A stretch of 64,000 bases of DNA from Impatiens glandulifera (lineage: Eukaryota > Streptophyta > Magnoliopsida > Ericales > Balsaminaceae). The stretch is taken from NCBI RefSeq assembly GCF_907164915.1, contig NC_061865.1:56936587-57000586 (forward strand), given 5' to 3'. Below, piece after piece: positions 23,660-36,175 of this stretch. Under the pieces are notes generated by a model, which saw only the letters and a list, made by a program, of their open reading frames with translations, had not been told where the DNA came from and ran no database searches. The translations under genes were made by a program, and so were the position numbers. Position 1 is the stretch's first letter; each line of letters opens with the position of its first letter.

Positions 23660-26065
23660 TTTTTTTTGGGGAAAAACGACTTAGCGTCATTTCATTAAAA
23701 ATTCCCAAAAACGGGAAAAAAAACCATGAGTTTAAGAGATCATTCTAGACAGGCCTAGAATGATTTTGAAGCCGTAACATTCTGAATAAAAGCTAAAAAC
23801 GTAAATGAATTATCTGTTTACAATGCTTTCAATTCTAGTGAGTTTAAAAAACGGTAAATTCCAGTTCCTACAGATATTCCAATTCTGCTCCGTGCTTGGA
23901 ATTCCTCTCCACGTTCCCGCGAGGGCGCTGCAATCCGATACAATATCTTTCAATAACTCGTCAATGCTCCTGCGGGTTCTGTCATATACTCTTGCATTCC
24001 GTTCTTGCCAAATGTTATACACCACTGCTCCAAAGCCGCACTTGAACACGCTTGTTGCAAATCTATTTCCCCTGGCTTTGAGTAGTGCCGCTTCTTTGAT
24101 TTCATTCCATTCGCTCGGGAAACTGATCAGCTCCAGGCTTTTATAGAATTTGTCCCAAAGCTCCGAAGCAATACAGCAGCTCCCGAATAGGTGATCTATG
24201 GTTTCTTCATTTGCTATGCATAGAAGACAGCTCGCATTCGGGATGCTCATATACTTACTGATACGATCACGTGTGCTGAGTCTTTCCCAGAATGCGAGCC
24301 ATAGGATGAACTGGTGTCGAGGGATAATCTTTGTTGACCATACAAGAGGAGCCCATTCTACTTTTTGCGCTTTTTCTCGGATTACCTCCCATATTTTCTT
24401 CAATACCAGCTTCCCATTGTCCTCAGCTTTCCATTCATGAATATCCGGTCTGTCGTGTAGTTGTATGTTACTTATATGATCAAGTATCCTCTTTCCTTCT
24501 GGAATTCTTCTCAAGAGCAAGTTCCAATTCCCGTCTTTGATGTCTCTGATTTTCGCTTTTGCGCAGTCCCTTCTGATACGAGTATTTTGAAACTTGTCCT
24601 TATCGATGATAGGCTGATTTTCAAACCAAGGGTCGTGCCAGAATAGAGTGTCTTTCCCGTCCCCTAGTCGGATGTCATAAAGATCTGCAATATCGCTTCT
24701 TAGTTTAAGAATCTTTTTTAAAGACCAGCTCATACCTTCGTGAATTTTGCATAGTGACTCCTGATTGCGCTCCAAAGCCCACAGATGCTTGAAGGTTAGA
24801 GCCTTGTTCCACTCAATACAATTCTTCAAGTCGATGCCTCCCTCGTCCTTCGGTTTGCAGAGAGCGGTCCATTTGACTTTCTTTCCTCCTCTTCCACTAC
24901 TACCCCAGATAAAGTTTCTCATCAGTGTGTCGAGTTCCTTCATTACCTTCTTCGGAATGACCATTTGCTGCGCCCAATAACCAACTATGCCCATAACCAC
25001 GGTTTTGATAAATTCGATCCTCCCTGCATAAGAAAGTTTTTTCGCTGCCCAGCCATATATCGTGTTTTTTACCTTTTCAATTAGCAGCTTGCAGTGTGAG
25101 ATCTCGATCTGCTTTGCAGTTAATGGAATTCCTAAGTACCTTATGGGAAAGCTGCCTTCCTTGATGCCCATGATGTTGAAGATGTCCTGCTTTGTTTCGT
25201 CCTTCACGCCTCCATAAAATGCCACACTTTTGCTTTCATTAATAGTTAAACCTGTTACCTCAGAAAAAACGTTAGTGCAGCCCTAATAGTTTTAATGGAA
25301 TCAACGTCTGCGTGCGCTAGAATGAACAAATCGTCAGCAAAGCATAAATGTGTTACCTCTTCTACCTCACAGAATGGGTGAAAGATGTATGGACGATTCT
25401 TTCGGAACATCGCGAAGATGCTCTCAAAGATCGCCATGATAGCTACGAAAAGGTAAGAAGAGAGGGGGTCCCCTTGCCTTACCCCGTTTTCACCCTTGAA
25501 ATAGCCTCTGTGGACTCCATTGACGCTAACAACAAAGCAGGATGATGAAACGCATTGCATAATCCAATCGATAAAAATCATAGGAAAAGCAGAAACAACC
25601 AGAAAGTCTCGAATGGCTTCCCATCTAACAGAGTCGAAAGCTTTCTTGATATCTATTTTGAAAGCCACTCTCGGGGATATTTTATTTTTCCCGTAACCTT
25701 TTAATAGGCTCTGCATGAGAAGAATATTATGAGAGATTGTCCTACCGGGGATGAATGCAGATTGATTAAGATTTATTATTTTTCCTATAACATTTTTAAA
25801 ACGTTTAGAAATGATTTTTGAAATTATTTTATAAATCACATTGCAGCAGGAAATTGGTCTGAAATCTTGTACTTTCTCAGGTACCGCAGTTTTGGGGATC
25901 AAGGTTAGGACCGCTGTATTCCATTGCTTTAACATCTTCCTGTTTTTGAAAAACTCCAGAACCCCATCAGTAACATCTTTACCCACAACCGACCAATTAT
26001 CTTTGAAGAACTGTGCATTAAACCCATCAGGACCCGGACTTTTATTCCCATCAATACTAAACAGA
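23660..26065 (-). mobile_element. 5'-truncated L1-type LINE at an inversion junction
   Basis: The poly-A tail appears as the T run at 23660-23667, and the 3' untranslated region has AAATGACGCTAAGTCG on the minus strand. The 5' end is at about 26065, inside the reverse transcriptase reading frame (LFSIDGNKSPGPDG), so the endonuclease domain is missing. No matching target duplication is seen: the left flank is type A unit sequence and the right flank is type B unit sequence. The element therefore sits on a rearrangement junction, not in a simple insertion site. Confidence 0.9.
23810..26060 (-). pseudogene. LINE reverse transcriptase, frameshifted
   Basis: Two open frames (25986-25255 and 25225-23810) join across a one-base slip in the T6 run near 25264-25269. 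RT landmarks in order: SPGPDGF, LIPK, RPISCCNVIYKI, AFIPGRTI, the catalytic DIKKAFDSVRW, GVRQGDPLS and the active-site FADD in place of the more usual YADD. The C-terminal part (zf-RVT type) includes HDPWFENQPI, HQFILWLA and CLLC...DHLFGSC. Compared with the other two copies, about 15 residues around SIW are missing before KIHEGMSW. The protein would copy LINE RNA at the nicked target. Only the frameshift and the 5' truncation disable it, so it is fairly young. Confidence 0.9.
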
Positions 26066-27007
26066 AATAAAATCTATTTGATTTAATACTTTATAAATTT
26101 ATTATAATTAAATATCATTTTAAATCAAGAAAAAGAGTTATACTTAATGTCCTACCTTTTTTATTAAATTTTATTATGAATATTTATTTTATAAATAAGA
26201 TTTATTTTACTGTTACAAATATCTACAAAGATCGATGATTATAACTATTATATATTTCCTTTTTATTATAAAAAATGAGATGTTTTTATCATTAAAATGA
26301 GCTCACTCAACTATTGGAGTTAACTATTGAAGGAAAGAGTCTTAGAATTATCTTTTATTTTTTTAAACATACAAAAATGTTTCATAATTTCCTAAAACAT
26401 TTATTTTATAAAACAAGTTGGTGTAAAAATAATCATAGGGTGATATAAAAATAGATTAAATCATAATTATAAATAAAATTAACAAAACCATGTATTAATA
26501 TATTTGTTTTTAATTATATGAATATATGAATAAAACTACAAACAAAATTTAGTTTTAGATCTAAGATTTGATTAAGATATATATAACATAGATGATAGAG
26601 AGTATTAATTAATATCTGTTATATATATAATGAAAATAAATCAAAGAGGATATTTAAACTCTTAATTTTTGTTTTTCCTGAATTAGAAGACTTGATTTGA
26701 ATAAATTTAAGGCTCCTAGTATTCCTATTTAGAAATATCTGTAAATGTGAACATATATTTTTTTAAATAAAATATTTTGTTATATCAATTTACTTCTCTT
26801 TTTGTTTTCAATATTAAAAAATCTCTAAAAGCTTAATATGGTTGATTTATAGTAAATAATTGTTTTTATAAAGTGAAATTTATTATTTATTAAAAGAAAT
26901 TTGGAGTAAACTATAATATATATATATATATATATTATATTTCTTTCTTATATTAATGTAATATGAATAACTTTACATTTATTTATTTCAATTAAAATTT
27001 CAAATTA

Positions 27008-27740
27008 ATTTATATCAAAAATATATTTCTAATTAACACTATAATCTTGCATATAGAAAGTTAAAATATTTACCAAATCTACTCTAACAAAAATCATCAC
27101 ACAAAAAGTTGAAATATTTACAAAATATATTTTAACAAAAAAAGTCATAATAAAAATATTTAGTTTGATTGATTATCTTAATTTATATCAAAAATATATT
27201 TCTAATTAACACTATAATCTTGCATATAGAAAGTTAAAATATTTACCAAATCTACTTTAACAAAAATCATCACACAAAAAGTTGAAATATTTACAAAATA
27301 TATTTTAACAAAAAAAGTCATAATAAAAATATTTAGTCATTAAATATATAATTTATTGATTATCTTAATTTATATCAAAAATATATTTCTAATTAACACT
27401 ATAATCTTGCATATAGAAAGTTAAATATTTACCAAATCTACTTTAACAAAAATCATCACACAAAAAGTTGAAATATTTACAAAATATATTTTAACAAAAA
27501 AAGTCATAATAAAAATATTTAGTCATTAAATATATAATTTATTGATTATCTTAATTTATATCAAAAATATATTTCTAATTAACACTATAATCTTGCATAT
27601 AGAAAGTTAAAATATTTACCAAATCTACTTTAACAAAAATCATCACACAAAAAGTTGAAATATTTACAAAATATATTTTAACAAAAAAAAGTCATAATAA
27701 AAATATTTAGTCATTAAATATATAATTTATTGACTATCTT
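27008..27740 (+). repeat. Fourfold 173-187-bp tandem repeat upstream of B1
   Basis: Copies start near 27008, 27181, 27368 and 27554, each with ATTTATATCAAAAATATATT, then CTTGCATATAGAAAG and CATCACACAAAAAGTTG. The last copy runs into the TATA box of B1. The paralogue B2 has a single copy in the same place (62090-62240), and so do the type A genes in diverged form. The amplification is specific to B1 and could alter its expression. Confidence 0.95.
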
Positions 27741-27747
27741 AAATTCC

Positions 27748-27757
27748 CTATAAATAG
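27748..27757 (+). promoter_or_regulatory. TATA box of B1
   Basis: CTATAAATAG lies about 62 bases before the start codon, just after the last promoter repeat. Confidence 0.65.
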
Positions 27758-27818
27758 TTTAGTTTTTCAATTGAATTACATAACTCAGTATCAAAAGAAA
27801 AAATATATAAATTTGAAA

Positions 27819-28548
27819 ATGTCAAGTTCAAGAAATACATATTCTATCGTTATTCTTTTTTTCATGATTTGTTTTATGTTTGATGTTTGCATCTCCAATA
27901 CAGGTACGAATTAATAAAAAAATATTTTATTTAAAAAATGATTTATAAATTCAAACTTTGGTGAGATAAAAAAGTAAATCATTTTGATATTTATTTCAAT
28001 TACTAAAATTTGCAAGTTATTCTATTATATTATATTGAAAATAACCAATTATTTATTTGTTATTATTTTATTTTTATTTTTATAATCATTTATTTAACTT
28101 TGACAGATTTTAATTCGGATAACAATAAAGTTAGAGGTGAGTATTTTAATCATTATTATTTTTATTTCAAATTATAGTTTTTTTTCATCTTTATTTTAAT
28201 GAATAGACTTAAGATATTCTAAATAGGGTCTCTTAAAAAATAATATTTCTTACTTAATCTACCTTAGTGAATTAAACGATGTAAATGGTGTTATTACTAG
28301 CTTTATTAAAAATATAGAATTTAAATAAATTATTTATCTTAAAATTAAAATAGTTGATACAATTATTTAATATTTTATTATTTTATTATATTGCCACAGG
28401 AGATATTCACCCATGGACAAGAAAGCTTTACAATCACTATTGCATAAAAGTTACATGTTCAGATAAATCTGCCTGCTATTGTTGTTTCTTTGATCCTGAT
28501 AAATGTTACCATTCAGTGAGAACATGTGAAGCAAAATGCCAAAAATGA
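27819..28548 (+). CDS. Secreted cysteine-rich peptide B1 (87 aa, 3 exons)
   Basis: Exons are 27819-27903, 28107-28136 and 28400-28548, all with GT-AG borders and matching phases. The 30-base middle exon adds DFNSDNNKVR between signal peptide and mature domain; skipping it keeps the frame, and the type A genes lack it. Residues 1-28 are a signal peptide (MSSSRNTYSIVILFFMICFM...). The mature part has eight cysteines: C-x4-C-x5-C-x-C-C-x6-C-x6-C-x3-C. Size, CxCC centre and terminal C-x3-C resemble ESF1/MEG1-type secreted seed peptides, though sequence identity beyond the cysteines cannot be judged here. Its promoter carries a fourfold tandem repeat. The frame is intact, so it is probably functional. 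Confidence 0.85.
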
Positions 28549-30186
28549 GGAAGTGTAGGATTAATTATCACAATTTAAACAATAATAAAAATTATATATG
28601 ACACAATTTAAAATGTTCTTTTGGATATATCATACATTCTATCATCCTTATTAATGTGCTAATACAATAAATATATATAATAATAATAGATTTAGATATA
28701 TAAAAAAAAATGAATCGAATTCATTTAAATATAAACTAAGTTAATAGGTAAATATAAGTTATACTAAAGTTTTTTTTTAATTATATATTTAAAATAACAA
28801 CTATTACATATTAATTATATTAGTTATACCAAAGTATTCCCTTTTAATTATATTTTATAATTTTATAATAACTAAATAAATAAATAAATATATATATATA
28901 TATTAATAATTTTTTAATTTATATAATTATATATTAAATATATATAAGATAACTTATACACAAATTAATTATGATATATTATTGGTGATATATTTAAATA
29001 AAAATAAATTATTTTGTTTGATTATTTGTCTCTCTTAATAATGTTTTTAATAAATAATTCAAATATATTGATAATTTTATTTTTGTTAATGATTTTATTA
29101 ATATATTATTGATGATATATTTAATTAAAATAAAAAAAGTTTTTTGATTATTTATCTCCTTTTTATGAATTATTTTTAATAAATAATTATATATATTAAT
29201 AATTTTATATATATTAATTAATTTATAATTTATATAATTATTTATTAAATATAAATATATATAACAACATATTAAAAATTACTTCGTGATATATTTAAAT
29301 AAATTTGAATTATTTATTTTATAACCTATATAATTATATATTAAATATATATAAAAAAATATTTGTAATAATTAATTTGTGGTAAATTTAAATACAAATA
29401 AATTCTATTTTGTTTGATTAATTTTCTCTCTTAATAATAGTTTTTAATAAATAATTATAAATATATTAATAATTTTATTGATATATTACGTGATATATTT
29501 AAATAAAAATAAATAAATTTATTTGATTATTTATCTCTCTTTTATGAATTATTTTTTATAAATAATTATATATATATATATATATATTAATAGTTTTATA
29601 TGTATTAATAATTTTATAATTATTTATTAAATAAAAATATATATAACAACATATTTAAAATTTATTTATGATATATTTAAATAAATTTAAATTAACTATT
29701 TTATAAAATATATAATTATATATGAAATATATATATAAACATATGTAAAAATTAATTTGTTGTATATTTAAATAAAAATAAATTCTGTTTTGTTTGATTA
29801 TTTTTCTCCCTTGATAATATTTTAATAAATAATTATAAATATATTAATGATTTTACCTGTATTAATAATTTTATTGATATATTACTTGTGATATATTTAA
29901 ATAAAAATAAATAAATTTGTTTTATTATTTATTTCTCTTTTATGAATTATTTTTAATAAATAATTATATAAATAATAATAATTTTATATGTATTAATTGT
30001 TTTATAATTATTTATTAAATAAAAATATATATTACAACATATTTATAATTTATTTGTGATATATTTAAATAAATTTGAATTAATTATTTTATAAAATATA
30101 TAATTATATTATATATATATATAACAATATATTTAAAAATTAATTTATGGTATATTTAAACAAAAAAATAAATTCACCTTTATATT

Positions 30187-30189
<3 letters not shown>

Positions 30190-30219
<30 letters not shown>

Positions 30220-30290
30220 ATATATACATATACATATATATATACATATACATATATACATATACATATACATATATACATATACATATA

Positions 30291-30323
<33 letters not shown>

Positions 30324-30405
30324 ACATATACATATATACATATACATATACATATATATACATATACATATATATACATATATATACATATACATATATA
30401 TATAA
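30190..30405. repeat. TATACA/TA low-complexity array
   Basis: Alternating TATACA and TATA units over about 215 bases. The several overlapping Tyr/Ile open frames here come from the repeat and are not genes. Confidence 0.95.
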
Positions 30406-31110
30406 AGTTTTAAAATAATTTCAATAAAGCACGGGACAGAAAAGCAGTGTAAAGAAAAAGAATTGTGCTTATCTTAAATAATTCGGAATAATTTGGAGCT
30501 CTCTATTAGCTAGCTTTTCCCTTTCAGGTGTTTTCTTATTTTGGTGCAGTGGATTTTAGAGGGACATTATAATTTGAGAATTATCGATTAAGATACTTAA
30601 AATGAGTTTGTTTGTTAATGCATAATATTCAAATTCAAAATAGGTTATGTGATGGTGGAATTTGTGGACGTGAATTTAAAGAATTAAATGAATAATTAAT
30701 TAAAATATTTAAGTGAAGTTATGTGATGGTGGTATATGTGGGTATGAATTTAAGGAATGATTGTGTGATCAATAATAACTAATGAGTGAGGATGGATGGG
30801 TCAAATTATTTAGATTTTTATGTTAGATAAAATGAATTGGGTTAATTTATTTAATATAAACACAATCATAAGTTAGTGGGTGAGTATAAGTTATACTAAA
30901 TATTTTTTTAATTATATATTTAAAGTATACATATTAATTATACTTTATATTTTTTTAATAAATAATTATATATATAATAACTTATATAAAAAACAATTTA
31001 TTGATATATAATTGTTGATATATTTAAATAAAAATAAATTATTTTGTTTGATTATTTGTCTCATTTTTATGATGTTTTTCATAAATAATTATAAATATAT
31101 AATAATTGTA

Positions 31111-31299
31111 GAAAAATGATTGGAGGAGGGAATTTGGGTGAGGGAATAAGAGAGGGAATGACGTGGTTATGATTTGCTGAAAAATCAAATAATTTATCTC
31201 TCTTTCCTCATACTTTTCCCCTTTTCCAACTAATGAGGTGATGCCAAATCATTTCCTCTCTCATTCCCTCCCTCAAATTTCATCTCTCTATCATTCCTC
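31111..31299. mobile_element. MITE of 189 bp with 9-bp target duplication
   Basis: Direct repeats ATAATTGTA flank it at 31102-31110 and 31300-31308. The ends are imperfect inverted repeats of about 60 bases (GAAAAATGATTGGAG against GAGGAATGATAGAGAG), G-rich on the left and C-rich on the right, and stand out from the AT-rich surroundings. A 9-bp duplication fits a Mutator-type MITE. Confidence 0.85.
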
Positions 31300-31309
31300 A
31301 TAATTGTAT

Positions 31310-31984
31310 TTGTGTTAATAATTTTATTGATATATTAATGATGATATATTTAAATAAAAATAAATAAAGTTGTTTAATTATTTATCTTCTTTTTATGAAT
31401 TATTTTTAATAAATAATTTTATATTAATAATTTTATATGTAATAATAATTTTATAATTTATATAATTGTTTATTTATTATAAATATATATAATAAGATAT
31501 TTAAAAATATATTATTCTTTTATATATATATAAAAACAAAATTTTAAAATAATTTTAACAATCATTTGTGATTATAGTAGTTAAAATGTTCATTTGAACT
31601 AAGGTTAGAGTCCTAGAGCTGACCTGGATTTGAGGGATTAAATAATAATGAGAAATAAGTTTGATAAGTGATTAGATATCTTCCCGATTGATCATTTCAT
31701 AGTAGATCAAAATAATAAACATATTTAAATATTATTACTTTAGTTTTTTCATTCATGATAATATGATGAGATATTTAAGTCTTTTTATATTAATAATTTA
31801 TATCTATTTAAAAATTAATTTGTGATATATTTAAATAAAAGTAAATTAATTTGTTTGGTTATTTGTCTATTTTTATATTAATTTTTTCTTCACTTATTTT
31901 TATTAGGTTATTATATTATTATTTTTTTAACTTTTAATTTTTAATTCTGATTATATTTTTAATTTACTTAATTTTTATAATAAA

Positions 31985-32023
<39 letters not shown>

Positions 32024-32680
32024 ATAATTTTATTTGTATTAATTATTTTATATTATATAATTAAATATTAAATTTTATAAATATTCTTATCTCTCTAACT
32101 AAAATTTTCAAATAATTTATTAAAAAAATGTTTTATATATATTTGACTTTCTAATATATTGAATAGGAAGGAGCTACGGACTAATACTCACTTTGACTAT
32201 GATCAAGACGGTTAAAATTTAGTTAACTCTTAAAATCTACGATTTCATATCGGTTAACAAATATGATTTTAAGTAAACTTTTAAATAGATAAACTCTTAC
32301 AATTTTAAATTTATAATAATAAGATTTTACAATTTTACAAGTTTATAAATAATTTACGATTTTATGTTTAAAAAAATAAATTTATATTTAAAAATTAAAA
32401 ATAAAGTTATTATTTATTCAAATAAATTAATTAACATAATTAATTTTTTAAGTATAATTTTTTTTTGTGTGTTTTATTTGTTATTATTTTTAAATTAATT
32501 TTATATTTAAATATATAAAATTTTAAAATTTAGTAAGTATATAAAATATTTAATTATATATATAAATAATAATAATATATAATTATTATTTTTTCAAATT
32601 AAACTTTTACGATTTAGGTAAATTCTAAATTTTACGAGTTTACAACTAGAAAACAATTTTACGTAAACTCTCAATTTTGA
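31310..32680. other. AT-rich stretch without genes
   Basis: It continues the GATATATTTAAATAAA repeats to about 31860 and has a (TA)n run at 31990-32020. The segment near 32130-32170 matches the reverse complement of 60330-60390 and marks where the B unit resumes. Confidence 0.6.
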
Positions 32681-32689
32681 GAGTAGCCT

Positions 32690-32785
32690 TGACTATGATG
32701 CTTTCTTACCTGGACAAGACTTCACAATTTGTTATAGACATGAAACACTACACCAAATTCTTCTTAATTTCTTAATTATTTGATT
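32690..32785. repeat. B-unit 3' flank, inverted copy of 60230-60320
   Basis: The reverse complement of this block (AAGAAATTAAGAAGAATTTG, then GTGTTTCATGTCT and ACAAATTGTGAAGTC) matches 60230-60320 at about 85 percent by eye. It shows that the B unit extends from gene B1 across the AT-rich expansion to here, directly next to the third A unit. Confidence 0.75.
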
Positions 32786-33848
32786 ATACATATATATACA
32801 AAATTATTTTTCATGTTTCTTCACATTTATTATGTTTTGGTGGTTGTGTATAAACAATTATTGAGAACAAAATAAATGTTAACAAAGTTATGAGTTCCAA
32901 TTTTAAAATTATTTGAAAACAAAGTAATGGAAAACTCACTCTTTATATATAATTGATTATCAAACTCAAAATTGTTCATTTGAAAGATTGTAATTGACAC
33001 ACTTTTGAAGGCAAATACATCACCGGGGAACCCAAGTTTTCATATTATTATTTTAAATTAAAAATAATTAATATGACACTCCACAAACAACAACATGATT
33101 GTGATATTTTAGTCTTAATGGAGGGAGTAAATGATTCATATTATTATCACATATGCTTTCAGCAATATTTAAATCAATTCCATCAACTTTTATTAACAAA
33201 ATTAAAATGAAGCAACCTAAAAAATCCAAAATAAATTAATTTTCCAAACAACCATGTTGAATTCATAACTTTTTTTTTTGTTTTCAGTTAAAACTATTTA
33301 ATTGATATATGATATTCACAATGTTAGAAATAAAAATAATAAATTAAATTCATCAAAAAGTTAATGTTTCACTTTCATCCTCAATATTTCTTTTTTCTTT
33401 TGAGTAAAAAATCATTCTATTGATTTTCATAAAAAAATGTTTGAGCATACATAGTTAGTCAAGAAACGAAAATTACAATATTTTTTTCTTAATTTAAGTA
33501 TCTAACCTGACCCTTACTATTTTATTCTCACGTGTAACTGTTAGAGTGATAATCGAACTTAAAAATATTTTAACATTTATTGGGAATGAATGCAATCTTA
33601 TAATCAATCAATCCTGCTTCCAACTCCACCTTAATTATCAATCAAATTACATCATTTGTATTTGAAATCTGTTTCGAATGCAATGTTTAACTATCTTCTT
33701 GACTTTGGTGGCCTTTTATTCGAAATACTAGTAGTATAACCAATCAATTTCAAACATTTGTATTGTGTAAATTATTGCCTATCATCTTAAAGTTGATTCT
33801 AATAGATTAATTAAATTAGGGAGGTACATCACTTTATCTAATATATAA

Positions 33849-34106
33849 ATGGACTCATTTCAAAGCTTCAAGGAGATTAATATATTCATGAAATCAATGA
33901 AGGGAAAATATGCATTTTGGGTATTCTTTCACCAATTCATGCTTCTTTCTTGTGTACTTGCTCAATCAATCAAATTTTCTTCCCCGGTTGAATCAATTTA
34001 CGTACTTGAAAATACATTTTCAGACACTGGGAACGTCATTAGGCCTAACCCCCAAGTGTCACCATTTTTATTTTTTGTTGGAAAGAAACCAAATGTTACC
34101 TTCTAA
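33849..34106 (+). pseudogene. GDSL-esterase first-exon relic, copy 3
   Basis: This encodes the same 85 residues as copies 1 and 2 (ENT in place of the catalytic GDS, then SDTGN). It lies about 1.6 kb upstream of A3 in the same direction, so the relic and peptide gene were duplicated as one block. Confidence 0.75.
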
Positions 34107-35091
34107 CCAAATTTTGTTTTCAAATCCAAAATTGATAATCAATGTTTTTGTGTATTTCAATAATATTGTAAGTATATTGTTTTTAAGATGGTCAATTACA
34201 TACATGCTTTGATAGATAAATAGATGGTATTAGTGTGTTTTAATCTTGTAAAGTTTTATTATGTTTTTTTGTGTATTTGTACTAGAAATAATTAAATTTT
34301 GAATGATTTATTTTTATCTTAATTACAATACAAAAAACATGATCTTCTCTAGTTAAAACACTTCAATATGTCTCAAACGGCTGTATAAATAAAAAGTGTA
34401 AATAAAAATAGTTTCATTGGATTTTTGAAACATCTCATCTCGTAGTTAAATTATTGGAAAAAAACGAACAAAAATAAACAAATTTTGACAATGTCACATA
34501 CAAAAACAATCCATAACAATAAAATATTGGATTAACAAAATTATTTGCAGTATTTATTTTCATTTTTATATATTTAAGGATTATAAAATAAATAAAATAC
34601 AATTTATGTATAATATGAATACAAACTTTTAAACTTTTTTCCAAAATTGACAATGATTTTTTTATAATTAAGAATAAAATCTGTTTGATTTAATACCTAA
34701 TTATAAATTTATGATGATTAAATCATTTTAAATCAAGAAATAAAGTTAGACTTAATGTCCAACCTTTTTTGATTAACTTTTATTATGAATATTTTTTTTT
34801 TACAAATAAGATTTATTTTACTGTTAGAAATATCTACAAAGATGATTATAACTATTATATATATTTTTTTTATTATAACAAATGAGTTGGTTTTATCATT
34901 AAAATATATTCTTCAAATTATCTTTTATTTTTTAAAACATTAAATCATAATTATAAATACAATTAATAAAACCAAGTATTAAATTTTTTAATATATGAAT
35001 AAAACTTCAAACAAAATTTGGTTTTTAGATCTAAGATTTGATATTTAACATATATATCACATAGATAATAGAGAATATTAATTAATATATG

Positions 35092-35138
<47 letters not shown>

Positions 35139-35605
35139 GAAAATAAATCAAAGAGGATATGCAAACTCTTAATTTTATTTTTGCTGAATTAGAAGACTTG
35201 ATTTGAATAAATTTAAGGCTCCTAGTACTCCTATTTAGAAATAATATCTGTAAATGTGAACATATTTTGTTTTATAAATTTATTTCTCTTTTTGTTTTCA
35301 ACATTAAAAAATAATATGGTTGATTTATAGTAAGTATATATTTTAAAATATATTTCTTTCTAATATGAATAACTTGACATTTATAATTCATTTTAATTAA
35401 ATTTTCAAATCAATTTATACCAAAAACATATTTCTAATTAACACTATAATATTGCATATAGAAAGTTATAATATTTACCAAATTTATTTTAACAAAAAAA
35501 ATCACCACACAAAAGGTAGAAATATTTACAAAATATTTTTTACCAAAAAAGTCATTAAGAAGAATTTGTCATTAAATATGTAATTAATTGATTAATTTAA
35601 ATTAC

Positions 35606-35615
35606 CTATAAATTG
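35606..35615 (+). promoter_or_regulatory. TATA box of A3
   Basis: CTATAAATTG lies about 69 bases upstream of the start codon. A1 and A2 have CTATAAAATG at the same place. Confidence 0.55.
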
Positions 35616-35683
35616 TTTTGTTTTTCAATTGTATACACATAACTCAATATATCAAAAGAAAAAAGAAATATAAAGATTTGACA

Positions 35684-36175
35684 ATGTCAAGTTCAAGAAA
35701 TACATATTCTACCTTCATTCTATTCTTCATGATTTCTCTTATGTTTGTTGTTTGTCTCTCCGACACAGGTATGGATTATTTTGAGAAATGATGTATAAAT
35801 TCAAACTTTGGTGATCGAGCTATATTATATTATATCTGTTATTTATTCTTATTTCAAATTAATTGTACTTAATAATAATATTTTTAAGTAGAAATTGAAC
35901 CATTTTGTTATGCATGCATGTAATTAGCTGCCTTGGTGAATTAAATGGTATTATAATTTATAATTGTTGATACACACATAATTAATATTTTAATATTATT
36001 ATTTTATGTTGTAACTGCAGGATATAATCATCCAATGAAAAGAAATCTAGTAGAGAACTATTGCTTACCAGTCAAATGTCCAAATAATACTATGGGCTAT
36101 ACTTGTTTCTTTGATCCTTCTGAATGTTACGATTTTGTGCCAACATGTATAGCAAATTGCAAACGAATGAGCTAG
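35684..36175 (+). CDS. Secreted cysteine-rich peptide A3 (79 aa, 2 exons)
   Basis: Exon 1 is 35684-35768 and exon 2 is 36021-36175, with GT and CTGCAG|G borders. The coding sequence agrees base for base with A1 and A2: signal peptide to about residue 28, then a six-cysteine domain. It lies on the opposite strand because of the inversion 26066-38379. The intron and flanks differ slightly from A1/A2 (for example GATCGAGCTATATT against GATCAGCTATATT), so the coding part is the better conserved one. It is probably functional. Confidence 0.85.

Larger units (their letters stand above)
26066..28700 (+). repeat. Type B unit, gene-proximal half (B1)
   Basis: From AATAAAATCTATTTG onward this matches the reverse complement of 63170 down to about 61080, including the promoter and gene B1. 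The upstream half of this B unit is missing here and is found inverted at 38380-39010. Confidence 0.9.
28960..31560. repeat. AT-rich tandem repeat, period about 380-400 bp
   Basis: Segments around TTTTGTTTGATTATTTGTCTC and GATATATTTAAATAAA recur at about 29003, 29403, 29783, 31035 and in shorter sub-repeats. The paralogous B2 unit has only about 0.9 kb between its gene and the matching block at 60230, against about 4.1 kb here, so this is an expansion specific to the B1 locus. No gene is visible. Confidence 0.7.

Noticed and set aside
23805..24980. Plus-strand frames opposite the LINE
   Set aside because: Antisense shadows of the reverse transcriptase reading frame.
30140..30413. Overlapping Tyr/Ile-rich open frames on both strands
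   Set aside because: They are readings of the TATACA/TA array and have no other content.
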